Positions 1-5,699 of a DNA stretch of 62,575 bases are shown in pieces. A model generated the notes under the pieces. The model made no database searches. It worked only from the letters and a program-made list of their open reading frames with translations, and was not told the DNA's origin. The translations under genes and the position numbers were made by a program. How positions within the stretch are numbered: the first letter of the stretch is position 1; every line of letters starts with the position of its first letter. This stretch comes from a virus: the IMG/VR virus record IMGVR_UViG_3300006751_000011, positions 1 to 62,575 of that record. One strand, written 5' to 3'.

Positions 1-161
1 AATTATATTTTGACAAGTTTGAAGATGAACTAAGTTCTAGCATTCCTGAGCCCACCACCGACGAATATGAAGACGAAGCCGCAGCAGCCGAAGAAGAAAC
101 TGAAGAGGCTGGCGACGACTTGGATTTAGGCGGAGAAGATGAGGAAGAATTGGAGCTTTAA
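1..161 (+). CDS. 3' end of an upstream gene with an acidic C-terminal tail (partial)
   Basis: The third forward frame is open from the window edge to TAA at 159-161. The last 50 or so residues are strongly acidic and end in GEDEEELEL. Only the tail is visible, so no function can be given. Acidic tails of this kind are common on virion and scaffold proteins, and the next two genes look like virion proteins, so a structural role is the likeliest inference. The stop lies 54 bases before the next start, and that gap contains an AT-rich motif (CTATTTATAAC, 174-184) discussed in the findings. Confidence 0.7.
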   Translation, partial: LYFDKFEDELSSSIPEPTTDEYEDEAAAAEEETEEAGDDLDLGGEDEEELEL

Positions 162-215
162 ACAAACAACACACTATTTATAACAGACGATAGCAGTCTT
201 AGGAGGAAAAATGAT

Positions 216-1352
216 ATGCCAAGTCCAAAGAAAAGAAAGATCCGTAAGGCGGTAGGAAATACCCACCCAGGTGGAGTCCTTACAGACGCTCAAAAAACAG
301 ATACATTTGTTGAGGTTCTTTTAAGCGAAAATTCCCACAACTACGCCGCCTCGGATAATGGCGGCAGACCATTTACTAATGGTCAAGTTGTTTTGCTTAG
401 CACCGATGATTCCGACGATGGGCTTTTGACTGCTGGTGAGCACGATGCGACAACAGCAACCCCTGCTTTTGCAACAGTTGTTATTACTGGTAATCAAAAC
501 GCAGATACAGAGATTGGTATAACTGGTTCTGCTGGGCTTGCGAAGCTCTACACCTCAAAGACCAGTGAAACCCTGGGTTCACAACAGTTTAAGGGTAACG
601 GCGGCAACAATACTAATATTGCTACAAGCTTGAAAGATTGTATCTTACACAGTTCAGGTCATAATGGGGCAGTTAAAATTATTCAAAGTGGCGCGACACT
701 GACACTTTATCAAAATGTCGAAGGTTTGGCTGGTAACACTCCAATCGCTAGTGATTTAAATAATGCAACTGTCTCCACAACTTTTATTGGTGGAACGGAC
801 GCTATTAGCGCTACCAACTCCGGTGGTGGAATTCCTCACTACTGGTTTGATACAACAAACTCGGCTGCAACGGTTGTTGCCGCAGCAGTTGAAGGTTTGG
901 CGTTAACATCTTCTTCCGGTATCATATATGATCCATCCGGACCCAATTCAAAATATATTTCTGGTTGTGAAACTGTAAGCAGCGGCTCGGCAAAGTTCGT
1001 GGTTATTAGACCCACGACGTGGGACGCTAATGATGTTATCAATATTGAAATTGTCGGCGATACTAATGCTGGTTCTGGCACTTCTACTGCTGATAAACTG
1101 AGTCTTGCAATGGTTGCGGCTGATGGATCCGCTGGCTCCGCGATCAACGCGATTGGCGATTGGGATCTCGGCGGAACCGAGACTGCCGACGCTTTTACCA
1201 ACGTAACAGGCACAATTGATCATAACGCTCAGGTTTTTTTTGCTGAAGCTCCTGGCGGATTTTCAATTAAATGGGAACGCGACGCCGTAGGTCTCGCCGA
1301 AGCTGATATTAAAAAAGGCTGGTATATCCGTTGGACTGCAACTTCAGTCTAA
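216..1352 (+). CDS. Probable virion structural protein (decoration or fibre type)
   Basis: This is a 378-residue protein with a short basic N-terminus (PSPKKRKIRK) followed by a Gly/Ser/Thr/Ala-rich body of alternating beta-type sequence. The start at 216 is chosen because AGGAGG at 201-206 stands 9 bases upstream; an ATG at 211 is out of frame. The middle (about residues 105-200) has a pattern often seen in marine phage fibre and decoration proteins: an alanine-rich helix, then a short ITL-type strand, then GLAGNT and a GG turn. The next gene has a related look, and the two are probably cotranscribed, with 12 bases between them. No enzymatic motif is visible. The structural role is inferred from composition and setting only. 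Confidence 0.6.
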   Translation: MPSPKKRKIRKAVGNTHPGGVLTDAQKTDTFVEVLLSENSHNYAASDNGGRPFTNGQVVLLSTDDSDDGLLTAGEHDATTATPAFATVVITGNQNADTEIGITGSAGLAKLYTSKTSETLGSQQFKGNGGNNTNIATSLKDCILHSSGHNGAVKIIQSGATLTLYQNVEGLAGNTPIASDLNNATVSTTFIGGTDAISATNSGGGIPHYWFDTTNSAATVVAAAVEGLALTSSSGIIYDPSGPNSKYISGCETVSSGSAKFVVIRPTTWDANDVINIEIVGDTNAGSGTSTADKLSLAMVAADGSAGSAINAIGDWDLGGTETADAFTNVTGTIDHNAQVFFAEAPGGFSIKWERDAVGLAEADIKKGWYIRWTATSV

Positions 1353-1364
1353 TAAGGTAGACTA

Positions 1365-2045
1365 ATGTCACAATTGCCGAATTTTACAAGAGGCACAAGA
1401 GGGGCGGACGAATCAAGATCTTCTGTAAAGGAGGTCTTAACGTCCAAGCCTCGTGCGGTCATTAAGCCCGACCATTCTCTTGGTCATTATGATCTATCTA
1501 GGCTGAAATCAAATTACAACATCGCCCCGCCGTCTAAACGTGGATGGACCGCCGCGAGCATTAGTTTTATTGTAAGCCACACAGCTTTATCGTTTTTCCA
1601 CGAACAATTATTAACTATAGTCGACCCAACCGGCAATAGCTGCGTTTTTGAGTTTGATTCCGGTAGTACATCTCAAACTGGGGTGAAAGTTCCTAGCAAC
1701 AGCAACCGCATAACAATAGGGATTCAAGGTCTCACAAGTCAAGCCGAACTCGCAGGACAGATTTTTACCACCGTCGGCGCATCTATCACACTGGAATTGC
1801 TTGCCAACATTGATATTGCAGCTGCTGCTATAGACGGCTCTTCTAATTATACCATAACTATAACTACATTAGCACCGTATATTGGTGCGTCACTTACACC
1901 ACCTTACACAAACTATGGCTCCTTCGCTGCCTCATACGACGGCGGACGCGGGCTGACCGATCAATCAGGTTCTCTAGGGACTAGTGGCGATGAAATAATC
2001 CAGCCGCCGTTCTCCCTAAATTCAAAAATCCTTCGCGGAGCATAA
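1365..2045 (+). CDS. Probable virion structural protein, related in style to its upstream neighbour
   Basis: This is a 226-residue protein. The first 70 residues are basic and polar and probably disordered. The rest is a beta-rich domain with the run LTIVDPTGNSCVFEFDSG, a form common in phage structural domains that begin with a strand, a D-x-x-G turn and another strand. AAGGTAG upstream of the ATG is a modest ribosome binding site. It follows the 378-residue gene by 12 bases and precedes the HTH gene by 11, so all three are probably one transcript. No transmembrane segment or catalytic motif is seen. It could be a head or tail decoration protein. Confidence 0.55.
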   Translation: MSQLPNFTRGTRGADESRSSVKEVLTSKPRAVIKPDHSLGHYDLSRLKSNYNIAPPSKRGWTAASISFIVSHTALSFFHEQLLTIVDPTGNSCVFEFDSGSTSQTGVKVPSNSNRITIGIQGLTSQAELAGQIFTTVGASITLELLANIDIAAAAIDGSSNYTITITTLAPYIGASLTPPYTNYGSFAASYDGGRGLTDQSGSLGTSGDEIIQPPFSLNSKILRGA

Positions 2046-2056
2046 TGAGGTGATCG

Positions 2057-2437
2057 TTGTCTTGGAACAACAAAAGAAAACTTTACGGAGCTAACAAAGA
2101 CTATAGCGTCATTAGGAAACTTCGCAACGACGGGAAGACCAACGAGAAATTTGAAATTATGGTCGGTTCCTTAAGTCTAGAAGAATTAATCGCGCTTAAA
2201 CTTGAGTTGGCTTCAAAAACAATTGGTGGAAAACTTTACGGACTCCCGCTTTGGTATTCCCTTCCAGATATTGTTAAAGACGCTGTATTAAAATATGCCT
2301 TATCTGCCGCCCGCACCAAAATGGAGGCAGCTCGTTTCTTAGGCGTAAATAAAGAATATTTCTATAAGCTGACAAAAAAGTATGACGTAGATTCATTTTT
2401 TAAAGAAAAAAATGTTGACAGCGAACCCAAACAATAG
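2057..2437 (+). CDS. Small DNA-binding protein with a C-terminal Fis-type helix-turn-helix
   Basis: This is a 126-residue protein. Residues about 80-110 (ALSAARTKMEAARFLGVNKE and the following YFYKLTKKYD) match the pattern of the Fis/HTH_8 family: a helix, the AAxxLGV turn, and a recognition helix ending in a KKY. The N-terminal half is basic and helical and I do not recognise it. The start is a TTG at 2057, preceded by GAGG at 2047-2050; no good ATG lies near. Such proteins in phages serve as transcription regulators or as small terminase subunits, and the sequence does not decide between them. It sits between virion genes and the stable-RNA island, so control of that island is one possibility. 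Confidence 0.6.
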   Translation: MSWNNKRKLYGANKDYSVIRKLRNDGKTNEKFEIMVGSLSLEELIALKLELASKTIGGKLYGLPLWYSLPDIVKDAVLKYALSAARTKMEAARFLGVNKEYFYKLTKKYDVDSFFKEKNVDSEPKQ

Positions 2438-2483
2438 TATAGTTGAATACAACTTAAAACTGAACATCTTGTATATGATAAAC

Positions 2484-2489
2484 TATAAT
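2484..2489 (+). promoter_or_regulatory. Candidate promoter -10 box before the stable-RNA island
   Basis: TATAAT at 2484-2489 matches the bacterial -10 consensus perfectly, in an AT-rich stretch after the HTH gene. The hexamer 17 bases upstream is TGAACA (2461-2466), a weak -35. Transcription from here would begin near 2495, just before the 5' strand of the closing stem of the candidate RNA, and could run on through tmRNA and tRNAs. Confidence 0.45.
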
Positions 2490-2648
2490 AGGAAAGTAAG
2501 ACCTAAGTGCGTGGAGGTGCCAAACTTGGGCAGAGAATCGAGACTAGAATTTTTCATATAACGTTAGAACCTTCAATGGCTCTCTTGAAGTAATTAAAAG
2601 GAGCCTAGCTGCACTGGAGTGAAGATTCAGTGCCCTCCGCGCTTTTTA
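2490..2648 (+). ncRNA. Candidate structured non-coding RNA upstream of tmRNA
   Basis: This 160-base stretch has no gene but folds well by eye. A 9-bp closing stem pairs 2509-2517 (GCGTGGAGG) with 2634-2642 (CCTCCGCGC), with one G-U pair. Inside are a GGCTC/GAGCC hairpin (2578-2582 with 2601-2605) and a 6-bp GCACTG/CAGTGC hairpin (2611-2616 with 2628-2633) that abuts the closing strand. Five T follow at 2643-2647, so the closing stem could also act as a terminator. A -10 box stands 20 bases before the stem. I cannot match it to 6S, SRP, RNase P or any phage RNA family I know. It could instead be a leader that is cut off the tmRNA precursor. Confidence 0.5.
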
Positions 2649-2664
2649 AGATCTTTTACATTAT

Positions 2665-2976
2665 GGGGACGAACAGGTATCGACGAGGTGTCGAGGAATG
2701 CTTGTGCAAGGCTGTGTGAGTGTGGCACAGTAAAAAACACTCAACCTTTTAAACGCCAACGATAACGTTAGCTTTGATTACGCCCTAGCGGCATAATCAC
2801 GGGGTGGCAGCAACCTTGTTAACAAAAGCTGCAAAAGCAAGTTTCCAGTTTCTTTAAAGAACTGGTGGTGCGCCCAGCAGTATAAGTTTGTCAGAGTTCT
2901 TAAACTGACTAACCTTGTGAATGACAAACATTTCAAAACATTTTGGACGTGGGTTCGACTCCCACCGTCTCCACCA
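2665..2976 (+). ncRNA. ssrA: Transfer-messenger RNA (one-piece tmRNA)
   Basis: tmRNA rescues stalled ribosomes by acting first as alanyl-tRNA and then as a short mRNA that adds a degradation tag. The ends pair as a tRNA acceptor stem (GGGGACG 2665-2671 with CGTCTCC 2966-2972), followed by A and an encoded CCA (2974-2976). The T-arm is GTGGG-TTCGACT-CCCAC, and GGTATCGACG near the 5' end matches the family hallmark. Pseudoknot PK1 is visible: CTGTG 2712-2716 with CACAG 2726-2730, and GAGTG 2718-2722 with CACTC 2738-2742. The tag reading frame opens 12 bases later. At 312 bases it is shorter than the 363 bases of E. coli. It heads a run of tRNA genes and precedes a ClpP gene. Confidence 0.96.
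2755..2796 (+). other. tmRNA tag-peptide reading frame, ANDNVSFDYALAA
   Basis: Thirteen codons from the GCC resume codon at 2755 to TAA at 2794-2796 read ANDNVSFDYALAA. The tag starts with the common A-N-D and ends in ALAA, the type of C-terminus recognised by ClpXP and ClpAP in bacteria. It is longer than the ten-residue part encoded by E. coli ssrA (ANDENYALAA) through the insert VSFD. The 12-base distance from PK1 fits known tmRNAs. Confidence 0.92.
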
Positions 2977-2980
2977 ACAC

Positions 2981-3056
2981 GCCATCTTAGCTCAGCTGGT
3001 AGAGCAGCTGATTTGTAATCAGCAGGTCGTCAGTTCAAGTCTGACAGATGGCTCCA
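2981..3056 (+). tRNA. tRNA-Thr (anticodon TGT)
   Basis: This is a full cloverleaf: acceptor GCCATCT/AGATGGC, D-arm GCTC/GAGC, anticodon stem GCTGA/TCAGC with loop TTTGTAA (anticodon TGT at 3014-3016), T-arm GTCAG-TTCAAGT-CTGAC, discriminator T and an encoded CCA (3054-3056). It starts 4 bases after the tmRNA CCA, so both are surely cut from one precursor. It reads ACA codons. Confidence 0.97.
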
Positions 3057-3062
3057 ATTTAA

Positions 3063-3135
3063 TGCGTGATAGCTCAGTTGGTAGAGCAGATGGCTGTTAA
3101 CCATCGGGTCGCAGGTTCGAGCCCTGCTCACGCAG
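3063..3135 (+). tRNA. tRNA-Asn (anticodon GTT)
   Basis: The cloverleaf has acceptor TGCGTGA/TCACGCA, anticodon stem GATGG/CCATC with loop CTGTTAA (anticodon GTT), T-arm GCAGG-TTCGAGC-CCTGC and discriminator G. Unlike the other two tRNAs here, CCA is not encoded (the next bases are CAT), so it needs a CCA-adding enzyme. It lies 6 bases after tRNA-Thr. Confidence 0.95.
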
Positions 3136-3158
3136 CATTCACAAAAGGAAATTTTATT

Positions 3159-3542
3159 ATGAACCCAAGAAAGAGAAAAGCCCGCGTTTTAGCTGCCCTT
3201 GAGGAAGCGGCAAAGAGCGCTGCAAAAACTGAAACTTTGATAGATGATATTTTACTTAAACGAACTGCCGAAATGGCGGTTGAAACTGGTATGATTACAG
3301 AGAGTGAAGCGGCTATAGCGCTTAAATCACTTGAGAGAATTACACCACCTCCACTTGAAAAACCATTAACAAAGGAAACAACTGATGGCGAAAAGAAACA
3401 AACAACAACAACGCGACCTAAAAAAGCAAAGCCAGCAAAGCCAAAACGAACCGCAAAGCCAGCAAAGCCAAAACGAACCGCAAAGCCAAAACGAACCGCA
3501 AAGCCAGCAAAGCCAAAACGAACCAACAAAACCAAAGAATAA
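3159..3542 (+). CDS. Small protein with a Lys/Pro-rich histone-H1-like tail
   Basis: This is a 127-residue protein. The start is the ATG at 3159 with AAAAGGAA at 3143-3150. An in-frame ATG further upstream at 3066 lies inside tRNA-Asn and is not used. Residues about 1-70 are mixed helical sequence with many Ala and Glu. The C-terminal 55 residues are a tandem KPAKPKRTA repeat, very basic like the tails of histone H1 or AlgP-type proteins, which suggests nucleic acid binding. The last 158 bases also encode the start of the next gene in another frame. The function is unknown; the gene sits between tRNA-Asn and tRNA-Arg. Confidence 0.6.
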   Translation: MNPRKRKARVLAALEEAAKSAAKTETLIDDILLKRTAEMAVETGMITESEAAIALKSLERITPPPLEKPLTKETTDGEKKQTTTTRPKKAKPAKPKRTAKPAKPKRTAKPKRTAKPAKPKRTNKTKE

Positions 3543-3693
3543 AAAATGGAAGCGAGTAGGAACCTTCGCGACCTTTGATGCTGCGTCTAAAATTAAAACA
3601 GAATTATTGTCTAACTCAGATAATTTAGATGTTAAAATCCGCCGCTGTGGCGACGGCGGAACACAGTTTCAAGTTAGAACCAGAAACCAGTAA
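3385..3693 (+). CDS. Overlapping small protein, Gln/Ser/Asn-rich N-terminus and conserved-looking C-terminus
   Basis: This is a 102-residue reading frame that begins with ATG at 3385 inside the previous gene and uses another frame. Its first 50 residues read the shared DNA repeat as SQQSQNEPQ. The 50 residues beyond the overlap (WKRVGTFATFDAASKIKTEL and on to RTRNQ) look like a small folded alpha/beta domain with a strand-helix-strand pattern, and similar short domains occur in marine phages. This makes real translation likely. It ends 9 bases before tRNA-Arg. The function is unknown. Confidence 0.55.
   Translation: MAKRNKQQQRDLKKQSQQSQNEPQSQQSQNEPQSQNEPQSQQSQNEPTKPKNKKWKRVGTFATFDAASKIKTELLSNSDNLDVKIRRCGDGGTQFQVRTRNQ
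3428..3524 (+). repeat. 27-base tandem repeat translated in two frames
   Basis: The unit AAAGCCAGCAAAGCCAAAAC followed by GAACCGC (27 bases) occurs at 3428-3454 and 3455-3481, then an 18-base short form at 3482-3499, then a nearly full copy at 3500-3524. All lengths are multiples of three, so copy changes keep both overlapping frames. One frame reads KPAKPKRTA and the other SQQSQNEPQ. Confidence 0.9.
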
Positions 3694-3702
3694 AGCAACA
3701 AT

Positions 3703-3779
3703 GCTCCCATAGCTCAGCCGGATAGAGCAACAGCCTTCTAAGCTGTAGGTCACAGGTTCGAATCCTGTTGGGGGTGCCA
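3703..3779 (+). tRNA. tRNA-Arg (anticodon TCT)
   Basis: The acceptor is GCTCCCA with TGGGGGT (two G-U pairs), the anticodon stem is ACAGC/GCTGT with loop CTTCTAA (anticodon TCT), the T-arm is ACAGG-TTCGAAT-CCTGT, the discriminator is G and CCA is encoded at 3777-3779. It reads AGA, a codon common in this sequence, so it probably supports phage codon use. Confidence 0.96.
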
Positions 3780-3798
3780 AACAACAATGGAGAACAAG

Positions 3799-4410
3799 AT
3801 GAAAGATTTTAAGTGGGCTTCTTTTGATAATAAGACTGAAGACGATGGTGACAGTAATGATTCAAATGATACGAATCAGGTTTTAGCTACAAACAACAAA
3901 ATATATTTTTATTCAGAAGTAAGTCGCCCAAAAGTTCTTACGATGAATAAGAGTCTGTTCAATATTGGCGTTAGTATGCAAAATCGCGCAAATATTTTAG
4001 GAATGACAGATCCAGGCTGCATTTATCTTCATATCAATAGTTATGGTGGCAGTGTGTTTGCTGGAATGGCGGCTACTGACTATATCTTAAGTTCTCCAGT
4101 GCCCGTTGTAACTGTCATTGATGGGTGCGCAGCCAGCGCGGCAACTCTTATGAGTGTAGTTGGTTCACATCGCATGATGCATAAACATTCCTTTATGCTG
4201 ATCCACCAATTATCTTCTTGGACTGCTGGCAAATATGCAGAGATGCAAGATGATATGAAGAACAACGATCTTCTTATGAAGACAATCAAAGACATCTATA
4301 TTGAGCACACAAAGATCCCCAAAACCGAGCTTACTAAGATCCTTAAGCGCGATTTGTGGTGGGACGCCGAAAAGTGCCTGAAGTATGGATTAATTGATGA
4401 AATTATTTAA
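3799..4410 (+). CDS. clpP: ClpP-type ATP-dependent serine protease subunit
   Basis: This is a 203-residue ClpP-fold protease. The motifs are HINSYGGSV (oxyanion loop), GCAASAATLM with the nucleophile Ser113, FMLIHQ with His136 and LKRDLWWDAE with Asp185, so the catalytic triad is complete. The end GLIDEII matches the family terminus. The first 30 residues are an acidic, Asp/Asn-rich extension. Start 3799 is preferred because GGAG at 3789-3792 is 6 bases upstream; ATG 3787 in the same frame lies 7 bases after tRNA-Arg and lacks such a site. In phages ClpP-like proteins may be prohead proteases or may work with host ClpX/ClpA; no ATPase partner is in the window. Its place just after the tmRNA island suggests a protein-turnover role. 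Confidence 0.9.
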   Translation: MKDFKWASFDNKTEDDGDSNDSNDTNQVLATNNKIYFYSEVSRPKVLTMNKSLFNIGVSMQNRANILGMTDPGCIYLHINSYGGSVFAGMAATDYILSSPVPVVTVIDGCAASAATLMSVVGSHRMMHKHSFMLIHQLSSWTAGKYAEMQDDMKNNDLLMKTIKDIYIEHTKIPKTELTKILKRDLWWDAEKCLKYGLIDEII

Positions 4411-4490
4411 GCTTTACCTGAAATAAAACTGCTTTTTCACTTACTTAAGCATACTTATTGACCACGATTTAGAATCAAGGGAAAATCGCT

Positions 4491-4745
4491 ATGAAATTAT
4501 TTATTACAACCATTGTTACAACCATCTTTGCCGTCTCTATGGTAGCATTCGTGCTGTCTTTCAACGCCTGTTTGAGTGCTCACGGAAGTGAGGTTTCCCC
4601 TGTGGATACTAAAGATGACGTTATAGACACAGAGGTATTTAATAACAGCGAAAAGACAGTCACCCCTGTTTACGATAAAGCTGAACTTATTGTCTTTAAT
4701 TCCGAAGGCAAGGTCGTCTTCAACGAGATCATTGACAGCATTTAG
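4491..4745 (+). CDS. Small secreted or membrane-anchored protein
   Basis: This is an 84-residue protein. Residues 1-30 form a clear hydrophobic signal or anchor segment (MKLFITTIVTTIFAVSMVAF and on). The Cys after FNA could be a lipid attachment site but does not fit the lipobox well. The rest is acidic and short. AAGGGA precedes the ATG. It is followed by a strong terminator, so it ends a transcript. I do not recognise it. It may act at the host envelope together with the antisense lipoprotein protease next to it; that link is only positional. Confidence 0.6.
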   Translation: MKLFITTIVTTIFAVSMVAFVLSFNACLSAHGSEVSPVDTKDDVIDTEVFNNSEKTVTPVYDKAELIVFNSEGKVVFNEIIDSI

Positions 4746-4767
4746 TATCTGTTATAATACTACTTTA

Positions 4768-4797
4768 AAGCCGTGTCAGAAATGACACGGCTTTTTT
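4768..4797 (+). terminator. Intrinsic terminator between convergent genes
   Basis: An 11-bp stem (AAGCCGTGTCA 4768-4778 with TGACACGGCTT 4783-4793) with a GAAA tetraloop is followed by more T to 4797. It closes the + transcript that ends at 4745. On the minus strand the tail has few T, so it would stop the antisense gene only weakly. The stop codon of the antisense gene lies in the T tract. Confidence 0.92.
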
Positions 4798-5566
4798 ATA
4801 TGTTTAAGAATGGTCTCAATAGGGAACGAAAATATCTGTTAGACATATCCTCTTCTAGAGAACCATTAATAAATTCTCTCATAGCTTGATAATTTGGAGA
4901 TAGCGCGACATTATTAAAGTGTCTTATAACAGAATGGACCATTCCAATCAATTCGCCTTTCTGGTTGAATATTGGAGACCCAGAACTGCCCCCAAAAGCG
5001 GGCAAAGAATAGACACCCATACCTCGTTCGTTTGTGCCATTATAAAACCCTTGGAAGATCGGAACCATATTCCTAGAAAAGACTCCCAATGGCGCAGCGA
5101 TATTTAAAACTAAATCTCCTGGCACGGGGGCTCTCGGTGCAATTGTTACTTGAGGTTCAAATAAATCTTTCACCCAGACCAAACAAACATCATGGCGATT
5201 ATCAAACTTCACTATCCGCACTGGCTTTCTTTTGAGGTCTAAAGTAACAACAAAAAAATCTATTTTTAGTTCAGAAGACGGATCAGCTTCAACTTCTTTT
5301 TTTGTTTCTCTCTCATCACAGACGTGTGCGGCAGTCAAGACATAAGAGCCCTCTGGTCTATTTTGTATTATGACTCCAGAGGCGACAGCAGAGAAATTTC
5401 TTTCCATACAAGCTTCTTCACTACAACTTCTTATTACTAGTTCTTTTTCTAATTTGACAAAAGACTGTCTAGGCAATATTTTTTTGTAATCTATATTATG
5501 GCGCACAGCGCAGCTAGTCAGACAAAACATCAAAATTAGAAATATTGTCTTTTTTAACCTAACCAC
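4796..5566 (-). CDS. Trypsin-like (HtrA/S1-type) serine protease lipoprotein
   Basis: This is a 256-residue protein on the minus strand, the only antisense gene here. The start is GTG at 5566, with GAGG 8 bases upstream; this gives a lipoprotein signal of the form MVRLKK, a hydrophobic stretch, and the lipobox LTSC with Cys19. The codon after Cys is Ala, which in Gram-negatives favours the outer membrane. The catalytic triad is visible: His81 in VLTAAHVCD, Asp126 in RHDVCLVWV and Ser195 in FGGSSGSP. No PDZ domain follows, so it is a bare protease domain. The 100 bases between it and phoH must hold promoters for both. It could clip surface or periplasmic proteins, or act in exclusion of other phages; neither is shown by the sequence. 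Confidence 0.88.
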   Translation of the reverse strand: MVRLKKTIFLILMFCLTSCAVRHNIDYKKILPRQSFVKLEKELVIRSCSEEACMERNFSAVASGVIIQNRPEGSYVLTAAHVCDERETKKEVEADPSSELKIDFFVVTLDLKRKPVRIVKFDNRHDVCLVWVKDLFEPQVTIAPRAPVPGDLVLNIAAPLGVFSRNMVPIFQGFYNGTNERGMGVYSLPAFGGSSGSPIFNQKGELIGMVHSVIRHFNNVALSPNYQAMREFINGSLEEDMSNRYFRSLLRPFLNI

Positions 5567-5699
5567 ATTATTGACCTCACATCGCGACCATCTCAAATAT
5601 AACTAGAACTTATTAACACTAAAACTCTAATTATTAAAACAAAAGACTGCCACAAACATCTATTTACTTCAGTTGCTAATAAAAAAGAGAGATCTGAAA

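Noticed and set aside
2490-2648. 6S RNA, SRP RNA or RNase P RNA in the gap before tmRNA
   Set aside because: The hallmark sequences of RNase P and SRP are missing, and the bubble pattern of 6S RNA cannot be drawn. It is kept only as an unassigned structured RNA.
3066-3158. Upstream extension of the Lys/Pro-rich gene through tRNA-Asn
   Set aside because: The extra 31 codons are the tRNA sequence itself. The ATG at 3159 has its own ribosome binding site.
3428-3524. Possible CRISPR-like array
   Set aside because: The copies are directly adjacent with no spacers and keep two coding frames, so this is a coding tandem repeat.
5673-5699. TTG start nine codons upstream of PhoH
   Set aside because: The ATG at 5700 has a purine-rich site just ahead and gives the usual PIN-domain start.
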